Source of the DNA: Arthrobacter sp. Hiyo4
Lineage (GTDB): Bacteria; Actinomycetota; Actinomycetes; Actinomycetales; Micrococcaceae
Assembly (NCBI GenBank): GCA_002370555.1
Contig: AP014718.1
Coordinates: 1,426,001 to 1,490,000 of the forward strand
Direction: 5' to 3'
Length of the DNA: 64,000 bases
Position 1 is the stretch's first letter. Each line of letters opens with the position of its first letter. Shown here one piece after another: positions 23,688 to 33,165 of the stretch. A program made the translations under genes and the position numbers. The notes under the pieces are model-generated. The model had not been told where the DNA came from. It did not search any database and saw only the letters and a program-made list of their open reading frames with translations.

Positions 23688-24193
23688 ATGTACTGTCCAT
23701 TTTGCCGCAATCCGGACTCCCGTGTTGTGGACAGCCGCATGGCAGATGACGGCTCGGCCATCCGCCGTCGCCGGCAGTGCCCGGAATGCGGCCGCAGGTT
23801 CACCACCGTGGAAACCACCAGCCTTTCGGTGATCAAACGCTCCGGAGTGGGCGAACCCTTCAGCCGCAGCAAGGTCATCAACGGCGTGCGCAAGGCATGC
23901 CAAGGCCGGCCGGTCAGCGAAGACGACCTGGCGCTCCTTGCCCAGGAGGTGGAGGAGCAGATCCGTGCCTCAGGCGCGGCCGAGATCGACGCCCATGAAG
24001 TCGGCCTGATCATCCTTGGTCCGCTGCAGAAGCTTGACCAGGTGGCCTACCTGCGTTTTGCCAGCGTGTATCAGGCCTTCGAATCCCTTGAGGACTTCGA
24101 GACCGCCATTTCCCTGCTCCGCCACGAGTCCGTGGAAGAAGGCACGCAACCCGCGGCGGCGTCCGCGAAGAGCTCCGAAAAGAGCCCCTGTAA
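23688..24193 (+). CDS. nrdR: Transcriptional repressor NrdR (frameshifted at the last codons)
   Basis: NrdR senses ATP/dATP and represses ribonucleotide reductase genes. The N-terminal zinc ribbon is MYCPFC...CPECGRRF (four cysteines, residues 3-35). It is followed by the ATP-cone domain, from about residue 46 ([20 protein letters not shown]) to 140 ([17 protein letters not shown]). A strong ribosome site (GAGGGAGGGG) precedes the ATG. One C is missing near 24187; corrected, the protein ends SEKSPL with TAA at 24191, about 168 residues. Ribonucleotide reductase genes are not in the window. Confidence 0.93.
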
Positions 24194-24196
24194 GCT

Positions 24197-24264
24197 CCGG
24201 TGGTGGCCGCGGAGGGGAAGCCGCCGCCACCACCGGCACCGGCTGCCCCCGGCGCCGGGCAGCC
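24197..24264. terminator. Two adjacent hairpins between convergent nrdR and ppgK
   Basis: The first hairpin pairs CCGGTGGTGGCCGCGG (24197-24212) with CCGCCGCCACCACCGG (24221-24236), one mismatch in 16. The second pairs GGCTGCCC (24241-24248) with GGGCAGCC (24257-24264). They fill the gap between the converging genes. No T run is present, so efficiency is uncertain. Confidence 0.55.
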
Positions 24265-24269
24265 ACCGG

Positions 24270-25073
24270 CTACTTTGTGAGCTTGTGCTTAATGGCAATT
24301 TCGACGGCGGCACCGACGATCCCGGCCTCATTCTTGAGTTCGGCAGGCACAATCGGGGTGCGGAGTTTCAGGTGCGGCAGGTATTCGTCTGCGCGCTTGG
24401 AGATGCCACCGCCCACGATGAACAGCTCGGGCGAGAACAGGAATTCCACGTGCGAGAAGTAGCGCTGCAGCAGCACGCTGTATTCCTCCCAGCTCAGTCC
24501 GTCCCTTTCGCGGGCCACGGCTGAGGCTTTGCTTTCTGCGTCAAAGCCGTCGATCTCCAGGTGCCCCAGTTCTGCGTTGGGGACGAGCCGGCCATCGAAG
24601 ATGAATGCTGAGCCAATTCCGGTGCCCAGGGTGATCACCAGGACGGTGCCATCCACCCCCTGACCCGCACCAAAGCGGGCCTCCGCCAGCCCGGCGGCGT
24701 CGGCGTCGTTAATGACCTCCACCGGGCGGCCAAGGCGCGCGGTCAGCAATGCATCAATGTCGGTTTGGAGCCAGGTCTTGTCCACATTGGCCGCAGAATG
24801 GACCACTCCATGCTGGATGATGCCGGGGAAGGTGACGCCCACGGGCGAATCCGCGGCCGGAGCCTCCGGGCGGCTTGAAAGCTCGGCAACCACCTGCGCC
24901 ACGACGTCGGCTACGGCCTCAGGGGTGGCCGGCTGGGGCGTAGCCACGCGGAACCGCTCACCCAGCAGCTTGCCTTTTTTCAGGTCGACAATGCCGCCCT
25001 TGATTCCCGTACCGCCGATGTCAATGCCGATCAGCGGGGTGTTCTTGTGCGACTTCTCGTCCTTCTTGGCCAA
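24270..25073 (-). CDS. ppgK: Polyphosphate glucokinase
   Basis: PpgK phosphorylates glucose using polyphosphate or ATP. The intact 267-residue ROK-family protein has the phosphate-binding [14 protein letters not shown] near residue 14, VGVTFPGI near 78 and the [18 protein letters not shown] catalytic segment near 120. The second phosphate loop is [17 protein letters not shown] near 145, and the glucose-binding ELGHLEIDG lies near 165. Length and C-terminus ([20 protein letters not shown]) match actinobacterial PpgK rather than plain glucokinases. It lies 56 bp after map and may be cotranscribed with it. Confidence 0.92.
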   Translation of the reverse strand: MAKKDEKSHKNTPLIGIDIGGTGIKGGIVDLKKGKLLGERFRVATPQPATPEAVADVVAQVVAELSSRPEAPAADSPVGVTFPGIIQHGVVHSAANVDKTWLQTDIDALLTARLGRPVEVINDADAAGLAEARFGAGQGVDGTVLVITLGTGIGSAFIFDGRLVPNAELGHLEIDGFDAESKASAVARERDGLSWEEYSVLLQRYFSHVEFLFSPELFIVGGGISKRADEYLPHLKLRTPIVPAELKNEAGIVGAAVEIAIKHKLTK

Positions 25074-25129
25074 TGTTGTTCCGTTCGTGGCAGGGCGGCA
25101 GGTCGGCCGGGCGGCTGACCGGAAAAATT

Positions 25130-26008
25130 TCAGGGGAGCGTGAGGATTTCGGCGCCGGATTCCGTCACCAGCAGTGTGTGCTCAAACTGGGCGGTCCGCT
25201 TGTGGTCGCGGGTGACAACTGTCCAGTCGTCCTCCCACATGTCCCATTCGATGGTGCCGAGGGTCAGCATGGGTTCGATGGTGAACACCATGCCGGCCTG
25301 GATGATTGTGTTGTAGGCCGGCGCTGCATCGTAGTGCGGGATGATCAGGCCCGTATGAAACGCTTCGCCCACGCCGTGGCCCGTGAAGTCCCGCACCACG
25401 CCGTAGCTGAAACGCTTGGCGTAGGACTGGATGGCCCGGCCGATCACGTTGATCTCCCGGCCGGGAGCCACGGCTTTGATGGCCCGGTTGAGGGATTCCC
25501 GGGTGCGCTCCACCAGCAGGCGGGACTCGTCGTCGACGTCGCCCACCAGGAAGGTGTGGTTCGTGTCGCCGTGGACTCCGCTGATAAATGCGGTGATGTC
25601 GATGTTGAGGATGTCGCCGTCCTGGACCACGGTGCTGTCCGGGATGCCGTGGCAGATCACTTCATTCAACGATGAGCAGAGGGACTTCGGGAACCCGCGG
25701 TAGCCAAGCGTGGACGGATAGGCCTTGTGGTCCAGCAGGAATTCGTGACCCACCTTGTCCAACTGGTCGGTGGTAACGCCGGGCCTGATGTGCTTGCCCA
25801 CCTCAACGATGGCCTGCGCGGCGATCCGGCTGGCGATCCGGATTTTCTCAACGGTCTCGGCGGATTTAATCTCGGAGCCGGTGAACTTGGCCGGGCCGGG
25901 CTTGCCTACGTATTCCGGGCGCGGGATGGACGCGGGAACGGGGAGCTGCGGGCTGACGGTTCCGCGGGTAAGGGTGCCGGTGGGTGCAGTCGAGGCGAGG
26001 TAAGGCAT
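25130..26008 (-). CDS. map: Methionine aminopeptidase (type I)
   Basis: Map removes N-terminal methionine from nascent proteins using two metal ions. The 292-residue frame is intact. It has an N-terminal extension with [11 protein letters not shown], a feature of one actinobacterial Map form, then [12 protein letters not shown], the metal ligands in [10 protein letters not shown] and [21 protein letters not shown], and MVFTIEPML. The catalytic His in VICHG is present. A -10 hexamer ends six bases before its ATG. Downstream ppgK is in the same orientation. Confidence 0.95.
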   Translation of the reverse strand: MPYLASTAPTGTLTRGTVSPQLPVPASIPRPEYVGKPGPAKFTGSEIKSAETVEKIRIASRIAAQAIVEVGKHIRPGVTTDQLDKVGHEFLLDHKAYPSTLGYRGFPKSLCSSLNEVICHGIPDSTVVQDGDILNIDITAFISGVHGDTNHTFLVGDVDDESRLLVERTRESLNRAIKAVAPGREINVIGRAIQSYAKRFSYGVVRDFTGHGVGEAFHTGLIIPHYDAAPAYNTIIQAGMVFTIEPMLTLGTIEWDMWEDDWTVVTRDHKRTAQFEHTLLVTESGAEILTLP

Positions 26009-26014
26009 AGATTG

Positions 26015-26020
26015 ATCATA
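26015..26020 (-). promoter_or_regulatory. -10 hexamer for probably leaderless map
   Basis: On the - strand TATGAT lies six bases before the map ATG, with no ribosome-binding site between. Leaderless start inferred from spacing only. Confidence 0.45.
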
Positions 26021-26127
26021 TAAGGCACCGCATTAGGCCAAGTAACTGGAAGCCCCAAGCTGTCCGCATCCACGTTTAAGTTACGTGGATCACGGCAGGG
26101 CCCGGCCAGCTGGAACGAGGAGGACCG

Positions 26128-26294
26128 ATGACTGAGTACTGGTACAACGTGAACACCCACGAGGTGGAAGAGGATGCACTCTCAGACTGGAGTCAGCTGA
26201 TCGGCCCTACAAAACGCGGGAAGAGGCCGAACACGCCCTCGAAAAGGTCCGGGCCCGCAACGAGGCCTGGGACAAACAGGATGACCAGGACTGA
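26128..26294 (+). CDS. Small SPOR-like hypothetical protein (frameshifted)
   Basis: The 55-residue protein is seen only after correcting one missing C near 26207. It then reads MTEYWYNVNTHEVEEDALSD, continues with SQLIGPYKTREEAEHALEKV, and ends KQDDQD at TGA 26292. The pattern of an aromatic start, an LxGPYxTxEEA turn and an Ala/Glu/Arg-rich helix resembles methionine aminopeptidase-adjacent actinobacterial small proteins and SPOR-type repeats. A ribosome site GAGGAGG precedes the ATG. It is divergent from map. Function is unknown. Confidence 0.65.
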
Positions 26295-26343
26295 CGCGCG
26301 AGGGCCCCTGGCGAGCTTGCGATCTTGGGGAGCGCGTCAGCCG

Positions 26344-27248
26344 CTAGAAGGAGTGCTCCGGTCCGGGGAACTGGCCTGTTCGGACGTCGTCGCCGTACGC
26401 CTTCGCGGCGTCACTGAGGGCAGTGCGCAGGTCGGCATACTGTTTGACGAACTTCGCCATCTTGCCGCCGCGGAACCCTGCCATGTCCTGCCACACCAGC
26501 ACCTGCCCCGTGGTGGCGTTGCCGGCGCCGATCCCCACCGTCGGCACACTGACCGCCGCGTCAACGGCGGCCGCAGTGTCCGCCGGAACCATTTCCATCA
26601 GGACGGCGAACGCCCCCGCCTCCACCAGCGCCACGGCGTCGTCAATCAACCGCTGGGCGTCATCCCCGCGGCCCTGGACCCGGTATCCACCCAGCGCGTG
26701 TTCACTCTGGGGGTGAAGCCGATATGGGCCATCACCGGGACGCCGGCCTGGACCATGGCCCGGACGGTTTCCGCGTAGTATTTTCCGCCCTCGATCTTGA
26801 CGGCATGGGCCAGTCCCTCCTTGAGGAACCGGACACCTGTTTCCACACCCTGCTGCGCCGAGACTTCATAACTGCCGAACGGCAGGTCTGCCACCACCAG
26901 GGCCCGCTTGGCGGACCGCGCCACGGCGCGGCAGAGGGGCAGGAGTTCATCCACCGTGACCGGCAGGCTGGTCTCGTTGCCAAAGACGTTGTTGGACGCA
27001 GAATCGCCTACCAGGAGGACCTCGATGCCGGCCTGGTCGAAGATCTCCGCGCTGTACTGCTCGTAGGCGGTCAGCATGGCGAAGCGTTTGCCGTCCCGCT
27101 TGGCCTGCTGCAGGTGGTGGATACGCACCCTGGGTGCGGGCTTCGCGTTCACTTCCGACGACGGCGGCTGCACCGGTGCAGGTCCGTTTCCGTAAGGTGC
27201 GTGTACTTCAGCGGACGCGCTTGACTCAGAGCTATTGGTTGAGGCCAT
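26344..27248 (-). CDS. panB: 3-methyl-2-oxobutanoate hydroxymethyltransferase PanB (frameshifted)
   Basis: PanB transfers a hydroxymethyl group from methylene-tetrahydrofolate to alpha-ketoisovalerate, the first committed step of pantothenate synthesis. A Pro/Ala-rich N-terminal extension of about 40 residues precedes the TIM barrel: [32 protein letters not shown] (metal aspartate), [11 protein letters not shown] and [11 protein letters not shown], then VLMEMVPAD and [18 protein letters not shown]. One base is missing near 26712 (G run on +). The corrected length is about 301 residues. The 262-bp gap to glnA2 is divergent. Confidence 0.93.
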
Positions 27249-27510
27249 GGCAAGAGCGTAATGCGGCAGCAGCAGTCCTAGCCACCGCAGACGGGCCCGC
27301 GGACCGTGATCCGCGTCATATTCATGTGCCCGCCAAGTGCATTTTTGCCACCTGTGGGCGCGGCCGTCAATGGTTGCCGTGTAAACGCTGTGTTACGTGG
27401 GCGCCGTCGCCCGCATTGGAGCCGATTGCTTAGTAAAGTGATGGTGAACTGCTGCCGGCTGCCGCTTCCGCGGACCCGGGCATGAACGATTGACCGGAGA
27501 AGAGGCCATC

Positions 27511-28851
27511 ATGGACCGCCAGCAAGAGTTTGTCCTGCGCACAATCGAGGAGCGCGACGTACGGTTCGTACGTTTATGGTTCACCGACGTCGTAGGTTCA
27601 CTCAAATCGGTGGCACTTGCCCCGGCCGAGGTTGAAGGCGCGTTTGAGGAAGGGCTCGGTTTCGACGGCTCAGCCATCGAAGGCCTGGCACGCGTGTTCG
27701 AATCGGACATGCTGGCGCAGCCGGATCCGTCCACGTTCCAGATCCTGCCCTGGCGTGGCGAGACCGAACAGACCTCGCGAATGTTCTGTGACATCCTGAC
27801 TCCGGACGGCGAACCGTCGGCCGCGGATCCCCGCAACGTCCTCAAGCGCACGCTGGCCAAGGCTGCGGACATGGGCTTTACGTGCTACACCCACCCGGAG
27901 ATCGAGTTCTACCTCCTCAAGTCCCAGCAGCCCGGGCCCGACGGTGCTCCGATCCCCGTTGACGAGGGCGGCTACTTCGATCACGTTCCCGGCGGCGTGG
28001 CGCAGGATTTCCGCCGCACGGCCGTGACCATGCTGGAATCCGTGGGCATTTCGGTGGAGTTCAGCCACCACGAAGCCGGTCCTGGCCAGAACGAGATCGA
28101 CCTGCGGTACGCGGACGCCCTGCAGACCGCGGACAACATCATGACGTTCCGCACGGTGATCAAGGAAGTGGCCCTCCAGCAGGGAACCTACGCCACGTTT
28201 ATGCCCAAGCCTTTCACCGACCACCCCGGCTCCGGGATGCACACGCACTTCTCGCTCTTCGAGGGCGACACCAACGCTTTTTACGAGGCGGGCGCCGAAT
28301 TCCAGCTTTCCAAGACGGCCCGCCAGTTCATCGCAGGCATCCTGAAGCACGCTCCCGAGTTCACGGCCGTGACCAACCAGTTCGTGAACTCCTACAAGAG
28401 GCTCTGGGGTGGCGGCGAAGCGCCAAGCTACCTCAGCTGGGGCCACAACAACCGTTCGGCACTGGTCCGGGTCCCGCTGTACAAGCCCGGCAAGGGCCAG
28501 TCGGCCCGCATCGAATACCGCGGCATCGATTCGGCAGCGAACCCCTACCTTGCCTATGCCGTCCTGCTGGGGGCGGGGCTTAAGGGGATCGAAGAAGGCT
28601 ATGACCTGCCCGCTGCAGCAGAGGACGACGTCTGGTCACTGAGCTCCGCCGAGCGCCGTGCCATGGGCCACGACCCCCTGCCCGCCAGCCTTCACGATGC
28701 GATACGGTCCATGGAGGACTCCGAACTGATGCCTCAGATCCTCGGAGAGCAGGTCTTCGAGCACTTCCTGCGCAACAAGCGTGCCGAATGGCAGGACTAC
28801 CGGCTCCAGGTGACGCCCTACGAACTGCAGCGCAACCTCGGCATTCTCTAG
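27511..28851 (+). CDS. glnA2: Glutamine synthetase family protein GlnA2 (type I)
   Basis: This is an intact 446-residue type I glutamine synthetase from ATG 27511. Catalytic motifs are LGFDGSAIEG, HPEIEFYLL, EVALQQGTYATFMPKPF with GSGMHTHFSL, the NSYKRL motif, and YRGIDSAANPYLA. At the position where adenylylation-regulated enzymes carry a Tyr in a DLYELP motif, this protein reads DDVWSLS, so it is probably not controlled by GlnE. In actinobacteria GlnA2 has been associated with secondary glutamine or polyamine metabolism; the substrate here was not established. It is followed by glnE after 6 bp, an arrangement seen in many actinobacteria. Confidence 0.88.
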   Translation: MDRQQEFVLRTIEERDVRFVRLWFTDVVGSLKSVALAPAEVEGAFEEGLGFDGSAIEGLARVFESDMLAQPDPSTFQILPWRGETEQTSRMFCDILTPDGEPSAADPRNVLKRTLAKAADMGFTCYTHPEIEFYLLKSQQPGPDGAPIPVDEGGYFDHVPGGVAQDFRRTAVTMLESVGISVEFSHHEAGPGQNEIDLRYADALQTADNIMTFRTVIKEVALQQGTYATFMPKPFTDHPGSGMHTHFSLFEGDTNAFYEAGAEFQLSKTARQFIAGILKHAPEFTAVTNQFVNSYKRLWGGGEAPSYLSWGHNNRSALVRVPLYKPGKGQSARIEYRGIDSAANPYLAYAVLLGAGLKGIEEGYDLPAAAEDDVWSLSSAERRAMGHDPLPASLHDAIRSMEDSELMPQILGEQVFEHFLRNKRAEWQDYRLQVTPYELQRNLGIL

Positions 28852-28857
28852 GCGGCG

Positions 28858-31800
28858 GTGAGCCTCGCACGCCGCCTCATCTCAGCCGGCTTCAGTGACC
28901 TGGAAAAGGGTGAGCGCTTCCTTGCTGCCCCGGAACTGGACGGCCTGGACCCGGACAGGATTTTCGCAGGCCTGCAAATGGCTGCCAACCCCGACACTGC
29001 ACTGCAGTCACTGGTGCGGCTGATCGAAAAGCACCCCGGTCTCCGGGAGCTGGCCGCCGCCGATCCGGAGGTCAGCGAGCCGCTCTACCGCGTGCTCGGG
29101 CCTCCGAAGCGCTGGGGAATTCCTCATCCGGCACCCTGAGCACCTGGATGCCTTCGACGTCACGGCCAGTCCCGAGCCACTTCAGGCAGACCCGGAACAC
29201 CTTCGCTCTGTCCTCCTGAAGTCCGTCCGCGCGGACCCCGGGTCAGCACGGCCCGTGGCGGGAGTGACCGGAGCCGACGCCTATGCCGCGCTGCGGTCGG
29301 CCTACCGCCGCGGGGTGGTGGACCTGGCGGTCAAGGACATGTGCGCTGCTGACCCGCTGGACTTTATGCCCGCCGTCGGAGCTGAACTCGCTGACCTGGC
29401 AGGGGCCGCGATCGAGGCTGCGCTGGCAGTTTCCCGTGCCGAGGCTGCTGAACAGTTCAGCGCCGGGGAGGTGGCCGCCGTTGGACTGGCCGTCATCGGG
29501 ATGGGCAAATGCGGAGCGCGGGAGCTGAACTATATTTCCGACGTCGACGTCATCTACGTGATCGACGCCGGCGACCTGGACGACGCCCGTGCCAGCACCA
29601 TCGGCACAGCCCTGGCCACCGGTATTTCCCGGGCGATATCCTCCGTGGCACGTGAACCCGGTCTCTGGGAAGTGGACGCCAACCTGCGGCCGGAGGGCAA
29701 GTCCGGCCCGTTGGTCCGAACTTTGGCCTCACACGAAAGCTACTACGCCCGCTGGGCGGAGAGTTGGGAATTCCAGGCGCTCCTGAAGGCGCGGACCATC
29801 GCCGGTGACAGGGACCTGGGGAGCGCTACGAAAAAGCCGTGGCCCCATTGATCTGGAGCTCCGCGGCCGCGAAGGGTTCGTGGAGTCCGTGCAGGCGATG
29901 CGACGAAGGGTCACCGAGCATATCCCTGCGGCGGAGGAACAGCGGCAGATCAAACTCGGCCGCGGCGGCCTCCGAGACGTGGAGTTCACCGTGCAGCTGC
30001 TCCAACTGGTGCACGGGAAATCCGACGAAACCATTCGGCGCAGGGATACCACCGCAGCAATAGCGGCACTCTCGGCCGGAGGCTACATCGGCAGGTCCGA
30101 CGCCGCCGCTTTCGATCACGCGTACCGGTACCTTCGCGTCCTGGAACATCGCATCCAGCTGTTCCAGCTCCGGCGGACACACCTGATGCCCGTCAGCGAA
30201 GCGGCACAGCGCGCCCTCGCAAAGGCGGTGCTTAGCCCCTTCTCCAATGACAGGCCGCCGCCGGCTTCGCTGCTGGCCAGCTGGCAGAAGACCAAGCGCT
30301 CTGTCCGCGAACTGCACGAACGTATTTTCTACCGTCCCCTGCTCAACACCGCTGCCAAACTCAGCAGCGAGGACGCCAGGCTGACGCCGGAGGCCGCCCA
30401 GGGCCGCCTCGCCGCGCTGGGCTATCGTGACCCGCAGGGCGCCATGCGGCATATCGAGGCACTCACCGCCGGTGTCAGCCGGCGGGCAGCCCTGCAACGC
30501 CAGCTGCTGCCTATCCTGCTGGACTGGCTCGCCGAAGGTGTTGATCCCGACGCCGGGCTGCTCGCGTTCCGGCGCGTCAGTGAGGCCCTTGGCACCACCC
30601 ACTGGTATCTGGGCATGCTCCGGGATTCCACAGCGGCGGCTGAACGGCTATGCAACGTGCTCTCGAACTCACGCCTGATTGCGGATCTTTTGGAGGTTTC
30701 GCCGGAGTCGGTGGCGTGGCTGGGCACCAACAAGGACCTTGTGCCACTGGGCTTCGAAGCCCAGTGGCAGGAGATCACGTCCAAAATGTCGCGCCACTCG
30801 GACCCGGAAAACGCCATCAGGCTGATCAGGCTCATTAGGCGCCGGGAGATCCTCCGGATCGCGATCGCCGATTCTGCCGGCTTCTCAACCAGGACCAGGT
30901 GGGCGCGGCGCTGGCTGACACCGACCGGGCAGCGGTGCTGGGCGCGCTGCGCGTGGCCGAAGGCATCGTCTCTGCTGCGGGACCGCTCAAGACCGCGATA
31001 TTGGTGGTGGCCATGGGCCGCCAGGGCGGCCGCGAGATCGGCTACGGCTCCGACGCCGACGTCATGTACGTGCACCGCGCACTGCCGGGCTATACGGACG
31101 AGGAAGCGCAGGATCAGGCAGCCCGGATTGTCGCCAAGGTCTCCAGCCTGCTCACGCAGCCGCTCAAGCCGGCCATCATGGCCGAGCGGGTGCTGCAGAT
31201 GGACGCGGATCTTCGGCCCGAGGGCAAAAACGGGGCTATGGTCCGCTCGCTCGATTCGTTCGCCGAATATTACCGCCGGTGGTCGTTGATCTGGGAAGCG
31301 CAGGCGCTGCTGCGGGCCCGGCCCATGGCGGGGGACGATGCGCTGGCCGAGGACTTCCTGGCCCTCATCGATCCGATCAGGTACCCGGAATCGATTTCGG
31401 AGCAGGATGTCCGCGAGATCCGCAGGGTCAAGGCGCGGGTGGAAGCGGAGCGGCTGCCGCGAGGCGCGGATCCGGCACGCCACCTGAAGCTTGGACGCGG
31501 GGGACTGAGCGACGTCGAGTGGCTGGTGCAGCTCCTCCAGCTCGAGCACGCGGCGAAGCACCCGGAACTGCGGACAACGTCAACGGTGGAGGCCCTTGAG
31601 GCCGCCGCCGCGCTGGACCTGCTCACCGGACCTGACGCCAAGCTGCTGGCCAACGCCTGGCGACTCGCCAGCCGGATCCGCTCCGCCAACGTCATCTGGA
31701 GCGGCAGGGCCTCGGACACGCTGCCGTCCGCACGCGGTGACCTCGAAGCGGTGGCCCGCTGGTGCGGCTACGAACCAGGCAACGCGGCCGCACTCGAAGA

Positions 31801-31867
31801 GGATTACCTCCGCATCAGTCGGCGGGCCAGGGCTGTATTCGAGAAGGTCTTCTACGGTCACCAGTGA
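28858..31867 (+). CDS. glnE: Glutamine synthetase adenylyltransferase/deadenylase GlnE (frameshifted)
   Basis: GlnE is the bifunctional enzyme that attaches and removes AMP on the GlnA1 tyrosine. Two nucleotidyltransferase domains are visible: GMGKCGARELNYISDVDVIY near 29500 and GRQGGREIGYGSDADVMY near 31016. Each is followed by an LRPEGK(S/N)G motif and a helical LGRGGL(R/S)DVE segment (29958, 31494). Frame breaks lie near 29100, 29116, 29822, 29870 and 30883, each a lost G or C. The corrected length is about 1005 residues, the expected size. The start is GTG 28858. Its likely target, GlnA1, lies 2.7 kb downstream on the other strand. Confidence 0.93.
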
Positions 31868-31916
31868 GTGTCCCGGGACCCTCCGAGGGGTGAAGACAGC
31901 CGTGGCGGTGCGGTGC

Positions 31917-31922
31917 TAGGTT
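31917..31922 (+). promoter_or_regulatory. -10 hexamer for probably leaderless VOC gene
   Basis: TAGGTT ends six bases before the ATG at 31929. The intervening bases are GGGGCC, which could also act as a poor ribosome site, so leaderless use is uncertain. Confidence 0.35.
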
Positions 31923-31928
31923 GGGGCC

Positions 31929-32372
31929 ATGGCTACCCAAATCTACCTGAACCTGCCCGTGAAGGATCTGCCGCGGTCCGTTGCGTTCTTCACCGCCCTC
32001 GGCTTCTCCTTCAACCCGGACTACACCGATGAAAACGCGACCTGCATGATCATCAACGACAACGCGTTTGTCATGCTCCTGGTGGAGGGCTTCTTCAAGA
32101 CATTCACCTCCAGGGACGTGGCAGATGCCACCAGTTCCACCGAGGCCATCATGGCCTTTTCGGTGGACAGCAAGGAAGCCGTGGACGAAACGGTGAGCAA
32201 GGCACTGGCCGCTGGCGGCACGCCGTCCCAGGAAGTCCAGGACTACGGCTTTATGTACAACCACAGCTTCCAGGACCCGGACGGCCACTTGTGGGAGGTC
32301 ATGTGGATGGACCCTGCCGGTCCATCGGCCGACGCCGGCGCTGCCGCCGGATTCGACGGACAGCCGACCTGA
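31929..32372 (+). CDS. VOC (glyoxalase/bleomycin resistance) superfamily protein
   Basis: The intact 147-residue protein has two beta-alpha-beta-beta-beta modules of the vicinal oxygen chelate fold. The first starts IYLNLPVKDLPRSVAFFTALGFSF, and the second carries YNHSFQDPDGHLWEVMWMDP, the usual metal-site strand. It resembles the glyoxalase/extradiol-like group often annotated as lactoylglutathione lyase relatives, but no substrate can be named. It follows glnE by about 60 bp and precedes a GNAT gene with which it overlaps or nearly abuts. Confidence 0.85.
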   Translation: MATQIYLNLPVKDLPRSVAFFTALGFSFNPDYTDENATCMIINDNAFVMLLVEGFFKTFTSRDVADATSSTEAIMAFSVDSKEAVDETVSKALAAGGTPSQEVQDYGFMYNHSFQDPDGHLWEVMWMDPAGPSADAGAAAGFDGQPT

Positions 32373-32899
32373 AAACTGCAGTAGGTTCTGTCTGGCTCAT
32401 CTCCCTGGATGACCTCAGAGCGGATGCGCTAGCCATTCAGCTGGGAGAGGTAGCGAACATTGAGCTGGGCCCAGGGCAAAGCAGCTTCGTTGGTGACCCG
32501 CTCCGCATGGTCCTGGCGGGACTGGAGGAGGATTCGCGGTTCCCTTATGTCCTGGAGGCCGCGGGCTACGCTGTGGGCGTGCTGACCCTCCAGGCCGGTG
32601 CCGCGTGCCTGGCCGGCTGGCCGGACGAGGATTCGGCCTGGCTGTTGCGCGGTTTCCTGATCGACAGGCGCCACCAGGGGCAAGGCCTCGGGCCGCTGGC
32701 GGCAACGTCCGCGGTGGAGGCGGCTGCGAAACTGACCGCCAGGCGCGGAACCCACGAGGCCGGCGTCGTGCTTTCCGTCAACGAAGACAATCCGGCCGGC
32801 TTGTCCGCGTACAGGACCGCGGGCTTTGTGGACCAGGGGCAGTACCTGGGCGGCACTTCCGGACCACAACGGACCATGTACCGGAGCTTTACGGGATAA
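32291..32899 (+). CDS. GNAT family N-acetyltransferase (start uncertain)
   Basis: A GNAT fold is suggested by the acetyl-CoA loop in LLRGFLIDRRHQGQGLG (near 32640), followed by a helix TSAVEAAAKL, a strand VVLSVNEDNPAG, and the C-terminal SAYRTAGFVDQGQYLGG. The conserved domain begins at about 32380 (VGSVWLISLDDL). No good ATG or GTG is at that point; the frame is open back to GTG 32291 inside the VOC gene, so the true start may be hidden by a missing base. The acceptor substrate is unknown. Confidence 0.7.
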   Translation: MGGHVDGPCRSIGRRRRCRRIRRTADLKTAVGSVWLISLDDLRADALAIQLGEVANIELGPGQSSFVGDPLRMVLAGLEEDSRFPYVLEAAGYAVGVLTLQAGAACLAGWPDEDSAWLLRGFLIDRRHQGQGLGPLAATSAVEAAAKLTARRGTHEAGVVLSVNEDNPAGLSAYRTAGFVDQGQYLGGTSGPQRTMYRSFTG

Positions 32900-33026
32900 T
32901 TCGGCCAGACACGGCGGCCGGGCATTGCCTCCGGCTCCACATTGATCGATCATGTGGATTGGCGGTGTTCTTCAAACCTTGTTGGGGGGAAGGCTTGAAA
33001 AGTCTTCGTCTCGGGAGCACATGTCA

Positions 33027-33068
33027 GGGGGCTGGCTTCTGGTCTCAGCACGTCTGGAGTCAGCCCCC
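33027..33068 (+). repeat. Hairpin-forming inverted repeat
   Basis: GGGGGCTG (33027-33034) and CAGCCCCC (33061-33068) form an 8-bp stem with a 26-nt loop in the 266-bp gap between the GNAT gene and glnA1. No T run follows. Role unknown; it lies 14 bp from a stronger terminator. Confidence 0.45.
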
Positions 33069-33081
33069 ACCTTAGGGACAG

Positions 33082-33133
33082 AAAAGTCCGCCCGGCCTGC
33101 AGCATTGACGCTGGTAGCACGGGCGGACTTTTT
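33082..33133. terminator. Bidirectional terminator between GNAT gene and glnA1
   Basis: A 13-bp stem, AAAAGTCCGCCCG paired with CGGGCGGACTTTT, ends in T5 on the + strand and in four T on the - strand. It therefore can stop both the GNAT-side transcript and glnA1, whose stop codon is 33 bp away. Confidence 0.85.
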
Positions 33134-33165
33134 GGCGGACTGAACAGGTTCAGCCGCGGATCTGG

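Noticed and set aside
27374..27395. GlnR-like box upstream of glnA2
   Set aside because: Only one GTTAC block is convincing; the partner block fits too poorly.
32937..32957. Palindrome CCACAT...GATCGATC...ATGTGG as an operator
   Set aside because: Inner and outer palindromes have different centres and no promoter or regulated gene is placed to use them.
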